From contig NZ_JAJSSH010000015.1 of assembly GCF_021403115.1 (NCBI RefSeq), positions 1-64,000 of the forward strand: DNA of 64,000 nt, in the 5' to 3' direction. The stretch is from Sphingobium sufflavum (GTDB lineage: Bacteria > Pseudomonadota > Alphaproteobacteria > Sphingomonadales > Sphingomonadaceae). Below the pieces are notes generated by a model, which saw nothing but the letters and a program-made list of their open reading frames with translations, was not told the origin of the DNA and ran no database searches. The first letter of the stretch is position 1; each line of letters opens with the position of its first letter. A program made the translations under genes and the position numbers. Of this stretch, positions 1 to 9,000 are shown piece by piece.

Positions 1-127
1 CGCTTGGGGGGCGCGCAGCGCCGGCCGTGGGTCCCTCCTATGGACTACCGGGACAACCGCCTGGCAACCCGAAAAGGGGGTCCCTATTGCACGCCGATAT
101 GGGGTCCCGGTTCGACGCCTATTTACA
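1..127. mobile_element. Probable end of an IS21-like insertion sequence
   Basis: Three GGGTCCC motifs lie at about 29-35, 78-84 and 102-108, and the segment appears to end with ...TTTACA at 121-127. Read on the minus strand it begins TGTAAATAGGCGTCGAACCG. Repeated blocks close to a terminal TG...CA are typical of IS21-family ends. The reading frame of the adjacent TonB-dependent receptor stops resembling its family exactly here and becomes arginine/proline-rich. No transposase is visible because the element would lie outside the window. The family assignment is by recognition only. Confidence 0.5.
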
Positions 128-960
128 ACGGCGGCGGCGCTGCTCGCGTAGCAATCGGTCAGCTTGGGAACCGCACCGTTCGTGTCCGACCGCATATAGG
201 ATGCGACAGTGTAATTTTCGACATCGGGGCTGAGGTCCGCAACCATGCTGAAGCGCGCGGCAACATAATCGGTGTCGGCGAAATCGCGCGGACCGACATC
301 GGTGATGTTGCGCAGATACCCCTCACGGGTCTGGCGATCGACGCCGACGCGTATGCGCAGGCTATCCAGCACGGGCACGTTGAGTACGGCCTGGATACGC
401 CGCATGTCATGATTGCCGGCCGACGCCTCGACATAGCCTTCCAGCTTGCCGGTGGGGCGCTTGGGCACCAGCACGACTGCGCCACCCGTGGTGTTGCGAC
501 CGAACAGCGTGCCCTGCGGCCCCTTGAGAACCTGAACATTCTGAAGGTCGAACAGATTGCCCGGCCCTGCGCCATCGCCGGACGCGGCAAGCGGGGAGGA
601 GCGGGGCACGACGGCATCCGCGAAATAGACGCCGACCGACGTGGTGGTACGCGCTTCCTGCGTAAAGCCACGGATCGCGAAAGAGGCGAAGTCTGCGCCG
701 TTGCGGGTGTTGGCGGTCAGCGAGGGTGTGTAGGTCGCCAGATCCTTCGCGGAAAAGACGTTCTGCCGGTCCAGCGTCTCCTGATTGAAGACCGTGATGG
801 AGACGGGAACGTCCTGCAACCGCTCCTCGATGCGGCGCGCGGTCACAACGATATCGCTGCTGTTGGTTCCGTCCTGTTGCGCATCCTGTGCGAGGGCGGG
901 CATGGCCATGCCGGTTGCCAGAATACTGGTTGTCAAAAGACGAAAAACGGACGCTCTCAT
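128..960 (-). pseudogene. TonB-dependent receptor, 5' part, disrupted
   Basis: This is the N-terminal ~277 residues of an outer-membrane TonB-dependent receptor, which takes up ligands across the outer membrane using TonB energy. A signal peptide (residues 1-24, cleavage after PALA) is followed by a TonB-box-like DIVVTARR (36-43) and a plug domain with the QGTLFGRNTTGG signature (149-160). GGGGAGG lies 6-7 bases before the ATG. The open frame continues to the window edge, but after residue ~277 it reads as IS end rather than receptor, so the barrel is lost or displaced. The next genes on the same strand form a catabolic operon whose substrate the receptor probably imported. The receptor identity is firm; the disruption is inferred from loss of family-like sequence. 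Confidence 0.8.
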
Positions 961-1004
961 TCAAATCCTCCCCATTGGCCTTTGAGGCCTAAACAGGAGT
1001 CTCT

Positions 1005-1066
1005 TTTGAGGTATTATAGTTTTCTGGTCAAATATATTATCGCATTAAAGTCCCTATATTAAATGC
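1005..1066 (-). promoter_or_regulatory. AT-rich promoter region of the TonB receptor gene
   Basis: This AT-rich island sits between the receptor start and the upstream SDR stop. It holds a perfect minus-strand TATAAT (1018-1013) about 55 bases before the ATG. The sequence CCCTATATTAAATG (1052-1065) resembles one in the control region of the GntR-flanked operon at 6285-6304. No good -35 hexamer was found. Confidence 0.4.
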
Positions 1067-1186
1067 TGTCGCTTGACTGGATAGGGTGTGGTTGGGGCAA
1101 CGAAAAGGGCGGGGAATGGCCATCGCCAATCCCCGTTTCCTCTCGTTCCCAGCCGGAAGGCGAAGGCTCGCCCCGCGTACAGCCCG

Positions 1187-2074
1187 TTAGGCGAGGCCGA
1201 ATTTCGCCTTGTCGATCTGCGGTTTGCCGAGGTCGCCGACGTCGAACGCTGCGGCGCGGGCGCGAATGAAATCGTCCGGTGCAGCGGCCATTTCCTTGTA
1301 GGAATCAAAGCCTTCTGGGTGAGTGAGCACCAGAATGCGCCCCTCATTCATCCCGTCGGCCAGCGCGCCCGCCGCTTCGTCCTGCGACTTGAGCCACAAA
1401 TGGCTGCCTGGGCCACGCATCGGCATCTCGCCAGAAAAGCTCTTCATGCTGCCGATGGAGGTGGTCATCACCGGGCCGGGGACGAGGCAACTCACTTTCA
1501 CCCCCTTGGGCTGGAGATAGATGGCCAGATTTTCCGACAGGTTCAGGATCGCGGCTTTCGATGCAGCATAGGGGAGCCTGTTTGCGGCAAAGGGATAGAG
1601 GCCCGCAAAGGAGGCGGTGTTGACGATATGGCCATGACCGCGCGCGATCATCCGGGGCAGGAACACCTCCATCGCGCGCACGATGCCGAACAGGTTGCAG
1701 TCGAACATGCGCTGCCATTCGGCGAGGGGGAAATCCTCAGGGTTGCCATTGTGCAGCAGGCCGGCATTGTTCATAACGATGTCCATTTCGCCCAGTGCTG
1801 CCTCGGCCTCTGCCGATGCCGCTGCGAGGGATGCGGAATCCATCACGTCGACGCGCACGCCCACGGCCTTGCCACCGCGATCCACGATGGCCTGCGCCGT
1901 TTCCTTTGCACCATCCGCATTGATGTCCGCGACCGCAATGGCCGCGCCGCGCCGCGCAAATTCAAAGGCGATGGCCCGACCGATATTTTGGCCGCCACCA
2001 AAGATGATCGCATTCTTGCCGTCGAAAGGGGCCTGCGGGTTGCTGCCCGGTGCGCCCTGATCCATCTCTGCCAT
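1187..2074 (-). CDS. SDR-family oxidoreductase (295 aa)
   Basis: A classical short-chain dehydrogenase/reductase that oxidises or reduces an alcohol/ketone with NAD(P). It has the cofactor loop GGGQNIG (26-32), NNAG (102-105) and the catalytic S155, Y169 and K173 (YAASK). A ~45-residue C-terminal extension makes it longer than the ~250-aa norm. GAGAGG lies 4 bases before the ATG. It is the last gene of the operon starting at 6259 and begins 22 bases after the TIM-barrel gene. The substrate is not predictable; the company of a receptor, sulfotransferase and sulfatase-like gene suggests a step in breakdown of a hydroxylated hydrophobic compound. Confidence 0.9.
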   Translation of the reverse strand: MAEMDQGAPGSNPQAPFDGKNAIIFGGGQNIGRAIAFEFARRGAAIAVADINADGAKETAQAIVDRGGKAVGVRVDVMDSASLAAASAEAEAALGEMDIVMNNAGLLHNGNPEDFPLAEWQRMFDCNLFGIVRAMEVFLPRMIARGHGHIVNTASFAGLYPFAANRLPYAASKAAILNLSENLAIYLQPKGVKVSCLVPGPVMTTSIGSMKSFSGEMPMRGPGSHLWLKSQDEAAGALADGMNEGRILVLTHPEGFDSYKEMAAAPDDFIRARAAAFDVGDLGKPQIDKAKFGLA

Positions 2075-2096
2075 AGTGCCTCTCCCTTTTTCGTCT

Positions 2097-2903
2097 TCAA
2101 ATGCCCATGTCGGTGAGCAGGGCCGATGCAGCCTCTATCCCGCGCCGCAGTTCGTCTTCGTCGCAATCGGCGGAGAAGTCGGCGGCGACCACTTCCAGAT
2201 CGAACACGCCCGTATAGCCTGCGTCCAGCACATCCTGCATCATGCGTCGGAGGGGCAGTTCGCCCTGGCCGATATGCGCGCGTCCGCCGGGTGCGGGGCG
2301 ACCCTGCCCACCGATGACCACATCGTCGATCTGCATAAGGGAGACATGGCGCATGGCCCGCGCGATCGTTTCCCGAAAATCCCGTTCCATCCACACATTG
2401 GCGAAATCGACGACCAGCTTGATTCCGGTCCGCTCCGCCACGTCGATGGCATCGCGCAGCGTGTTGATGAAGGATGCACTGGTCCGCAGTGAAGGCTCGA
2501 TGGAGGCGAGGACGCCTTTCTGCCGGCCATAGGCGACAGTGGGTGCAATGGCCTTGGCCAGTCGGTTGAAGTCCTCCTGCCAGCTTATGGTCGTGGTGCG
2601 GCCCGGCGTGAAATAGATGCTGTGTCCGCCGCACGATGCGACCAGATCGATGGCCTCGCGGTGGGCGACGTGCGTCCTTTCCCAACTGGCCGGGGCGTTG
2701 AGGTCGAAACTTTCCGTGATGAGGGTGCTGACGGCGATGCCCGCGTCGCCCAGTCGCGCGATGCATCGGGCTGGCTCATGAGCGATCTTGGTAATGAGCA
2801 GGCCCGCATGGCGCACGCCCATATCCGTCCACAGCGCCAGATCGCGGTCGAACGACCAGCGGAAACTGCACATGGCATCGACGGAGAGGCGGGGGTGGGT
2901 CAC
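2097..2903 (-). CDS. Sugar-phosphate isomerase/epimerase-like TIM-barrel protein (268 aa)
   Basis: Belongs to the xylose-isomerase-like/AP-endonuclease-2 TIM-barrel superfamily. Such enzymes use a divalent metal bound by Glu, Asp and His for isomerisation or hydrolysis. Candidate ligands are the Glu of ASIEPS, the Asp of VVDFAN, the Asp of MQIDD and the Glu of DLEV in successive strands. The length is normal for the family. Its start overlaps the stop of the upstream metallo-hydrolase gene by 4 bases (ATGA), indicating translational coupling. In sphingomonad catabolic clusters such proteins are usually of unknown substrate; a sugar role is not implied here. Confidence 0.8.
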   Translation of the reverse strand: MTHPRLSVDAMCSFRWSFDRDLALWTDMGVRHAGLLITKIAHEPARCIARLGDAGIAVSTLITESFDLNAPASWERTHVAHREAIDLVASCGGHSIYFTPGRTTTISWQEDFNRLAKAIAPTVAYGRQKGVLASIEPSLRTSASFINTLRDAIDVAERTGIKLVVDFANVWMERDFRETIARAMRHVSLMQIDDVVIGGQGRPAPGGRAHIGQGELPLRRMMQDVLDAGYTGVFDLEVVAADFSADCDEDELRRGIEAASALLTDMGI

Positions 2904-4147
2904 GCTGCATCCCCCAGAACCGCGCGGAGCCGACGGATTTCGCTCTCGATCCAGCGCACTTCACTGAAATTCTCGCGACCGGAGGCTACCAGTATCGCCT
3001 GTTGCGCGCCAAGTTGCACTCGCAAAGCATCGGTCGCATTTTTATCCACGCTCAACGCGGCTTCGGTGAGGTGCAGCGCCTGCAAGGGACGCCCGGCGTC
3101 CAGATGGGCCTGTGCGCGTGCGATCACCGGCGCGGTTCCACCCGCCAGTTCGACCAGATCGGGGGATACGGCCTGCGGTGGCACATTGTAGAGTTCGGTC
3201 GTGGATTCATATCGGAACCAGCCGAGATGCTCTTCCCAGATGGCGCGGACCAGCCAGGGCAGTTTGCCATGTCCCTGCGGAATGTCGAGTTCGGGGGGCA
3301 GGGTGATGCTGCCCATCAAGGTCCACAGGTCCAGCCCGGCGTTCATGCCCTCGAACGTCCTGTCCTTGATATATTGGGCGGCGTCGCGAATCTGGGTCAG
3401 GCGGCGCGCGATTTCCGCTTCGCCCCGAATGGCGTCGCCATGACCGGTCACGAGCATTTCCGGCTTCAGGTCGATGACGCGCTGCACACCCTCGATAAAG
3501 GAGCGGGCGGAGCGGATCTTGTCGCCGCGGACCGTGTAGAGATTGGGCACATGGCCGAACAGCGGTCCGGTCAGGTTGCCGGTGAAGACGACATGTTCGT
3601 CCGGCATCCACACCACCAGCGCGTCCAGCGTCTCACCACCCGGCACCGCATAAAGTTCGAAGCGGCGACCGCCGACCTCGAAGCGGTGGCTGTCATGGAA
3701 GCTGGTGGTGACGACGGGTTCGGGGCGTTTGGTCAACTCCCGTTTCTGGTCCCCGCTCCACAGGCGGCGTGAGCGGCGCGTCATGGTCGGGCCGAGGCCC
3801 CCGTCATCGCGGAAATAGCCACGCACATGGGCGAAGTTCGCCTGCGCTATGGTCTCGACGTCGGGCGCATTAAAGTCGGTCCAGCCGCCGATATGATCCT
3901 CATGACTTTGCGTGAAGACGATCTTGGCCACGCGATTGCCGCTGACCGCCGCGAACCGGCGAAGATTTTCCTCGGCGTTGAAGATCATGCCGGTGTTGAT
4001 CTGCACATCGCCATCGGCTGTCACCACCCGATAGAGGTTGGAGATGTCCTTCGACATCCAGATGCCATGGCCGAGGTCGACGGCGTCCTGCCGCCCTTCA
4101 CCCGCGCCGATGATAAGCGCGTTTTCGGGCTGTTTCACATCGCTCAT
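2900..4147 (-). CDS. Metallo-beta-lactamase-fold hydrolase, alkylsulfatase-like (415 aa)
   Basis: The N-terminal metallo-beta-lactamase fold carries a metal motif TQSHEDHIGGW (79-89). PGGETLDALVVW matches the position where alkylsulfatases of the SdsA1/YjcS type carry PGTEAPAE. The C-terminal third has the alkyl-sulfatase dimerisation pattern (GWFRYESTTELYN, then VELAGG and an alpha-helical repeat). A zinc enzyme cleaving an alkyl sulfate ester is therefore likely, but the first His of HxHxDH is Gln80. It is shorter than SdsA1 and has no signal peptide, so it is cytoplasmic. It overlaps the upstream sulfotransferase by 4 bases and the downstream TIM-barrel gene by 4 bases. Activity on sulfate esters is inferred. 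Confidence 0.8.
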   Translation of the reverse strand: MSDVKQPENALIIGAGEGRQDAVDLGHGIWMSKDISNLYRVVTADGDVQINTGMIFNAEENLRRFAAVSGNRVAKIVFTQSHEDHIGGWTDFNAPDVETIAQANFAHVRGYFRDDGGLGPTMTRRSRRLWSGDQKRELTKRPEPVVTTSFHDSHRFEVGGRRFELYAVPGGETLDALVVWMPDEHVVFTGNLTGPLFGHVPNLYTVRGDKIRSARSFIEGVQRVIDLKPEMLVTGHGDAIRGEAEIARRLTQIRDAAQYIKDRTFEGMNAGLDLWTLMGSITLPPELDIPQGHGKLPWLVRAIWEEHLGWFRYESTTELYNVPPQAVSPDLVELAGGTAPVIARAQAHLDAGRPLQALHLTEAALSVDKNATDALRVQLGAQQAILVASGRENFSEVRWIESEIRRLRAVLGDAA

Positions 4148-5427
4148 GCCGCAACCTCCAGTTTCACCGGGAATATATCCGTATAGAAGCGGAAGCGTTC
4201 GCGAAGAGCGGCACGGTCGAGGTTGAAGTCGCCCGCCAGATCATAGACCACCCGGCCATCCTTGCCGCGCGGATGGGTGTCCATATAATGCTGCATGTCG
4301 GCGATGCTCTGCGGCGAGGAGGGCAGGCCCGCCGCCTCCAGCACGCGCTGTGCCGATCCAATGTCGTCGGCCATGATGTCCTGGAACATCAGGTCGATGC
4401 GACGATCCGCCGGGATCACGTCCATATCGCGCATATAGGCGCGCAGCATCCGTTCGATCCGGTCCACCCAATAGGTGACATGCGCCTGGATGTCCGGCGT
4501 CTTCTGGTTGGCGAGGACGGACAGGCCGCGCATCGTCAGGATCGACTGGAGCAGAGCCAGCGGGTCGCGGTGCGTCTGGATGAAGATCGCGTCCGGGTAC
4601 ACGGTGTTCAGCGCGGGCAATTGCTCGCTATGCTGGTTGCCCTTCATGATCCAGCGGCGATCGCTGGGGAACTGATGGGCGACGGCCTTCAGCATCGTCT
4701 TGCCATAGCGATAATGCGGGGTCTGGTCGTGGCTCAGATAATAGTCGCGCCAGCCGGGCACCTCCGCCATCCACTCCCATTGATAGGTGGCGAAGTCGGG
4801 CATTTGCAGTTCATTCTCGCCGCAAGCATGGTCTGGCGAATGTTCGTGCATCGCGGCCATCAGCGGATTGGCCTTCATCCGGTCCCAATGGGCGGAGGAG
4901 CGGAGCCAGCGCGGGTCTTTGCCGTCCGGTCCCGCTCGCTCGCCCGGTGTTGGCACGGCTTCGGACCCCAGATAGACGGGCAGGTAGCGCAGGCGCCGGT
5001 CGGCCGCGATGAGGTTTTCCAGATGGGTGGTGCCCGAACGGGGCAGGCCGACGATGATAATCGGCCGGTCGATGACAATATCCTCGACCGCCGGGTTGGC
5101 CGCCAGATAGTCCCGGTTGCGCAGTCGGTTTGACGCCGCCTTCACGCAGAATCCGACGAAGGTCTTCTTGGCCGCCTTCCACAGATTGCCGTCGCGCTCG
5201 ACCTCGCCCAGCAGCAACCCAAGCCGTTCCATAAAGTCCATCGGGCCAAAATCGGACAGGCCCGTTGCCGCGCGCGCTGCGGTGAGGACGCCCTCGACGG
5301 ACATGTCCAGCACGTCCGCTTCGCCCGCTTCCAGAGCCAGACGGCGCTCTTCGGGAAGGGTGGGATCCTTGAAGCCATCGACTTTATAGACCTTGGACTG
5401 CGCGGCCTGGGTTGTCTGCGTTGCCAT
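4144..5427 (-). CDS. PAPS-dependent sulfotransferase family protein (427 aa)
   Basis: Transfers sulfate from PAPS to a hydroxyl or amine. The 5'-phosphosulfate-binding loop GLPRSGTTHLENL is at residues 127-139 and the 3'-phosphate site THRDPLALLQS lies in the C-terminal half. The start at 5427 (MATQTTQ) is preferred over an in-frame upstream start because GGGAG/AGGA lies just before it and the longer version would run into the SDR stop. It is 13 bases after the SDR gene and overlaps the metallo-hydrolase by ATGA. A sulfotransferase directly coupled to a sulfatase-like gene is unusual. PAPS would come from cysD/cysNC, encoded 20 kb away. The acceptor is unknown. Confidence 0.88.
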   Translation of the reverse strand: MATQTTQAAQSKVYKVDGFKDPTLPEERRLALEAGEADVLDMSVEGVLTAARAATGLSDFGPMDFMERLGLLLGEVERDGNLWKAAKKTFVGFCVKAASNRLRNRDYLAANPAVEDIVIDRPIIIVGLPRSGTTHLENLIAADRRLRYLPVYLGSEAVPTPGERAGPDGKDPRWLRSSAHWDRMKANPLMAAMHEHSPDHACGENELQMPDFATYQWEWMAEVPGWRDYYLSHDQTPHYRYGKTMLKAVAHQFPSDRRWIMKGNQHSEQLPALNTVYPDAIFIQTHRDPLALLQSILTMRGLSVLANQKTPDIQAHVTYWVDRIERMLRAYMRDMDVIPADRRIDLMFQDIMADDIGSAQRVLEAAGLPSSPQSIADMQHYMDTHPRGKDGRVVYDLAGDFNLDRAALRERFRFYTDIFPVKLEVAA

Positions 5428-5440
5428 ATCCTGCGCTCCC

Positions 5441-6259
5441 TTAACCGCGACGCGCCGTCGCGATGTTGACCTTGCCCGCGTTGGCCATCCAGCCACCGTC
5501 GATCTTCACGAGGTCGCCGGTGTGGTAGGAGGACATGTCGCTCATGAAATAGATGCCGATGCCTTCGAAATCCTCGGCTGTACCGAACCGCTGCATCGGG
5601 TCTCGCTCACGCACCTGCTTGCCCAGCACGGAGTCCGGGCCGCCATCGACCACGGTATCGCTGATCGTATAGCCGGGGCAGACAGTGTTGGCGCGAATCC
5701 CGTAGCGGCCCATGTCGACCGCGATGCCGCGCGCCAGCGACGCCATGGCGCCTTTTGCGCTGTTGTAATGCTGCATACCGATGGAGCCGGTGACGGCCGA
5801 CAGGCTGGCGCAGAACAGGATCGAGCCGCCCGGATCGCCCGCATCATGACGATCCTTCATATGGCGCGCACCCTCGCGCGCAGCATAGAAGGCACCATGC
5901 TGATTGATGGCGAGCAGGCCATGATAATCCTCGCTCGTCATGTTAATAAAGGAGCCTGAATGGCGCATCACGCCTGCGTTGCAGATAACGCCATCGACGC
6001 GGCCCATCTTCTCCACCGCTTCCTTCATGCCGGCGATGACGGCCTGTTCGTCGGAAACATCGACGGCCTGCGCCAGGACCTTGACCCCGAAAGCACGGAT
6101 TTCTTCCGCGGCGGCTTCGTTCTTCTCGGCCCGACGGCCCCAGATCACGATGTCCCCGCCCGCTTTCGCGATGCCGCGTGCAAAGCCGAGGCCAATTCCG
6201 GAATTGCCGCCGGTGATGACGACGACCTTGCCCTTCATATCCCATGGCATATGTGCCAT
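5441..6259 (-). CDS. SDR-family oxidoreductase (272 aa)
   Basis: First gene of the sulfotransferase operon. It is a classical short-chain dehydrogenase with TGGNSGIG (16-23), CNAG (93-96) in place of NNAG, S152/S154, Y165 and K169 (YNSAK). The C-terminal IDGGW motif closes the fold. AGGAGAGG lies 7 bases upstream of the ATG at 6259. The divergent GntR regulator shares its 84-bp AT-rich upstream region and probably controls it. It presumably oxidises a secondary alcohol of the same substrate handled by the sulfotransferase and metallo-hydrolase; the substrate is unknown. Confidence 0.9.
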   Translation of the reverse strand: MAHMPWDMKGKVVVITGGNSGIGLGFARGIAKAGGDIVIWGRRAEKNEAAAEEIRAFGVKVLAQAVDVSDEQAVIAGMKEAVEKMGRVDGVICNAGVMRHSGSFINMTSEDYHGLLAINQHGAFYAAREGARHMKDRHDAGDPGGSILFCASLSAVTGSIGMQHYNSAKGAMASLARGIAVDMGRYGIRANTVCPGYTISDTVVDGGPDSVLGKQVRERDPMQRFGTAEDFEGIGIYFMSDMSSYHTGDLVKIDGGWMANAGKVNIATARRG

Positions 6260-6343
6260 CCGAATCCTCTCCTTCTAAATATGACCCTCTATATGTATTA
6301 AATGGAAAAATTATCAATATTTTTCTAATTAAAGGTCTCTCTG
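6260..6343. promoter_or_regulatory. Divergent control region, SDR operon / gntR
   Basis: A short AT-rich intergenic segment between divergent genes, the usual site for a GntR operator. CCCTCTATATGTATTAAATG at 6285-6304 resembles CCCTATATTAAATG upstream of the TonB receptor at 1052-1065, suggesting shared regulation. No clean dyad of the GntR type (GT-N-TA-N-AC) was recognised. Confidence 0.4.
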
Positions 6344-6373
6344 TTGGTGCGGCCATATCAGGTGGTGCGGGGC

Positions 6374-7171
6374 ATGTCGGCCTGGATGGCGCGGCGCGGG
6401 AGCAAGGCACTGGACGATGGCGTTCGCCTGTGCTTTCAGCGGTGCATGACAAAAGAACCCAGTGAGCCAGCGGTTAATCTCGCGGTTGCCGAACTGCGTA
6501 ACCTTGTGCTGGATGCGGACCCCGGCGCGTTCATGGGGAGCGAGGATAGCCTGCGCGCGCAACTGGGCTGTTCGCGCAACACCTTGCGCCAGGCGGCGCG
6601 GCTGCTCGAACGGGATGGATTCATTCTGGTCCGCCGGGGCATCAACGGTGGCTATTTCGGTGCGCGCCCCACGGTGGCGACGGTGGAAAATTTCGTCAGC
6701 GCCTATCTCGAAACGCTGCAAATGGACCCGGAGGATGTGACGGTGGTGGCGTCCGTCCTGTGGGTGGAGGTTCTCCGCAAGGCGACGACACGGCATAGCG
6801 AGTCCTCGCGCGATTTCGCCGCGAAATATCTCGCCAAACTCAAGAAGATCAAGCCGACGGCGACATTCGCCGAAGTGCGGAATTTCGAGCAGGAAACGCG
6901 CGCCGCCATCTTCCAGCTTGCGCAATGCGCCTATGTCGAATTCATCTTCAACATCAACACGGCCTTCTCGACACGCGGCTTTCCGCGGCGGGAGAATGTG
7001 GACGACACGCCCGAACATCTCGCCTTCGTGCGGGCATGGCGCGATGCAAAGATCATGGAACTGACCGCCATTGCGGAAGGCGACGTCGGGCTGGGCGTTA
7101 TGGCAGCTCGGCACATCCGCAACATCTGGCACAAGCGGCTCTGGCATTTCCGGGAGGGCAACGAGGGATAG
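6374..7171 (+). CDS. GntR-family transcriptional regulator
   Basis: A winged helix-turn-helix occupies about residues 35-95 (recognition region SLRAQLGCSRNTLRQAARLLERDG split over a typical wing RRGINGGYF). An all-helical ligand domain of the FadR/FCD kind follows. It is divergent from the SDR-sulfotransferase operon and probably represses it until an acyl-CoA or acid intermediate binds. The start is uncertain: the frame is open from 6344 (TTG). ATGs at 6374 and 6446 (MTKEPSEP, just before the HTH) are both plausible, with GGTGGTG and GGGG before 6374. It converges on the acyl-CoA ligase gene with 125 bases between. Confidence 0.8.
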   Translation: MSAWMARRGSKALDDGVRLCFQRCMTKEPSEPAVNLAVAELRNLVLDADPGAFMGSEDSLRAQLGCSRNTLRQAARLLERDGFILVRRGINGGYFGARPTVATVENFVSAYLETLQMDPEDVTVVASVLWVEVLRKATTRHSESSRDFAAKYLAKLKKIKPTATFAEVRNFEQETRAAIFQLAQCAYVEFIFNINTAFSTRGFPRRENVDDTPEHLAFVRAWRDAKIMELTAIAEGDVGLGVMAARHIRNIWHKRLWHFREGNEG

Positions 7172-7296
7172 CCCTCTTTGCCTGTGGATCATCCCGGCAG
7201 GATTCTACCGACTTTCGCATTGGCCAATGGCAAAGTCCCCCAGATCGCACGGTATCACGCAGTTTTGCCGAAAGGCCACCACCGGCGCCGGCGCGC

Positions 7297-9000
7297 CTAC
7301 GCGGTTGTGGCGAGGGACCGGGACGCCAGCGCGCGCAAGTCCGCCGTCTTTATCTTGGCGCTACCGGTCATGGATAGGTCATCCTGTGTGAAGAACAGCA
7401 CTCGGCGGGGCACCTTGTAGCTGGCGAGCCATTGCTTTGCGAAGCCCTGCACTGCCGCTTCGTCCAGTTTCGCATCGTCCTGCGGCACGATGCAGGACAC
7501 CACCAGTTCGCCCAGCAGGTCGTCGGGCACGCCAACTGTCTGCGCAATTTTGACGCCGGGACAGGTGCGCAGGACATCGTCGATCTCGATGGGGGAGACA
7601 TTGGCGCCACCGGTCTTGATGATGTCGTTGAGTCGCCCTTCCCAGAACAGCCGCCCGTTCGCGTCGAGATAACCGCCGTCGCCGGTCCGGAAATAGCCGT
7701 CCTCATCCAGCGATTCGTCCAGCGGTATGCCGATATAGCCCAACATCAGCGTCGGCCCCTTGATCGCCAGTTCGCCGCGTTCGCCCAGCGGCATCGCCGT
7801 ACCGGTCAGAGGATCGACGATCTTGAGGATATTGCCGGGCAGGGGCACGCCATGGCTCGCCCCGCCGACCTCGCGCGATGTGTTGGCCGGATAGGCCGTG
7901 CTGAGCGTGAACGTCTCGGTATTGCCATAGCAATGGCGCGGTTCGATCCATTGGGTATGGATCGTCGGCTGCGCGGTGAGCGGGGATTCCGTATCGACAT
8001 GGCGCATGGCGGAGAGGTCAGCGGCCTGCCAGTTGGGCGCCTCCTGCAACTGTGCCCATTGGTGGGGCCAGGCGAAGAGGAAACTGGCCTTCTCCCGTTC
8101 CATCAGGTCGATGGCCTCCGCAGGCTGGAATATGCGCTGGAGGATCAACGAACCGCCGCTGGCCAGCGTTGCACCGACAGCCATCGCGAAGTTCCCCGAC
8201 CAGAAAAAGCCGTTCGCGGTCCATGTCCGCACGCCATCGTCCAGACCCTGCTGCGGCCCCATGCGCCACATCTGGAGGGTGACACCGCGATGCGCGGAGA
8301 GGATGCCCTTGGGCTTGCCGGTGGACCCGGACGAGAAGAACAGCACGCCCGGATCGGCGGGCGTGACCGTCGCAGCGTGGGCGGTGACGCGCTCGATGGG
8401 AATCTCCGCACCGGAGGCAAGAAAATCGGCCCAGCCCCGGACCGCGCCGATCGCTTCCCCCTCTATCGCGGCGATATGGCGCAGGAAGGGAAAACGGTCC
8501 GATACCAATGCGCCCGGCGATGCGGTGTAGATCGCCGGTTCGATGCCGATCAGCATCCGGGCGAAATCCTTCCTGAGCACATGGCGCTCGATCAGAAGGA
8601 TGGAGCAGGCCGAACTGGCGACCAGATGCTCCAGCTCGGCGGGCGTCGAGAAGGTGCTGAGCGTCGCCGCCACGCCGCCCGCCAGCGCCGTGCCGAACGT
8701 CGCGGACAGGAATTCCGCCCGGTTGGTCATCAATATGCCGACCCGCTCACCCTTGCCCAGCCCATGGGCGATAAGCGCCTTTGCGACGTCGGCCGACCGC
8801 TCCCACAGCTCGGCGTAGGACCAGCGTACCGCATGGCCTCCGCTGTCATATTCGACCAGCGCCTCGCGATCCGCGTAACGCTCCGTGACCTGCCGAAGGA
8901 ACCCGGAGAGGGTGAGCTCGCCCAGCCCCGTCTCCTCCGACAGGGGAAGGCCGCGCGAAATGGAGACCGACGGGTCCGCAATGAAGTGATGCGCTGTCAT
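7297..9000 (-). CDS. AMP-forming acyl-CoA synthetase/ligase (567 aa)
   Basis: Class I adenylate-forming enzyme that activates a carboxylic acid via acyl-AMP to acyl-CoA. Visible core motifs are SSGSTGKPKG (A3, ~223-232), YGNTET (A5), GYFRTGDGG (A7), GRLNDIIKTGGANVSP (A8) and a C-terminal catalytic Lys in GSAKIKTADL (A10). The start is placed at 9000, where ATG overlaps the TGA of the MaoC gene (ATGA). A longer in-frame start would lie inside that gene. It is coupled to a dehydratase, so the pair probably activates a carboxylated intermediate of the nearby catabolic pathway. The substrate is unknown. Confidence 0.92.
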   Translation of the reverse strand: MTAHHFIADPSVSISRGLPLSEETGLGELTLSGFLRQVTERYADREALVEYDSGGHAVRWSYAELWERSADVAKALIAHGLGKGERVGILMTNRAEFLSATFGTALAGGVAATLSTFSTPAELEHLVASSACSILLIERHVLRKDFARMLIGIEPAIYTASPGALVSDRFPFLRHIAAIEGEAIGAVRGWADFLASGAEIPIERVTAHAATVTPADPGVLFFSSGSTGKPKGILSAHRGVTLQMWRMGPQQGLDDGVRTWTANGFFWSGNFAMAVGATLASGGSLILQRIFQPAEAIDLMEREKASFLFAWPHQWAQLQEAPNWQAADLSAMRHVDTESPLTAQPTIHTQWIEPRHCYGNTETFTLSTAYPANTSREVGGASHGVPLPGNILKIVDPLTGTAMPLGERGELAIKGPTLMLGYIGIPLDESLDEDGYFRTGDGGYLDANGRLFWEGRLNDIIKTGGANVSPIEIDDVLRTCPGVKIAQTVGVPDDLLGELVVSCIVPQDDAKLDEAAVQGFAKQWLASYKVPRRVLFFTQDDLSMTGSAKIKTADLRALASRSLATTA

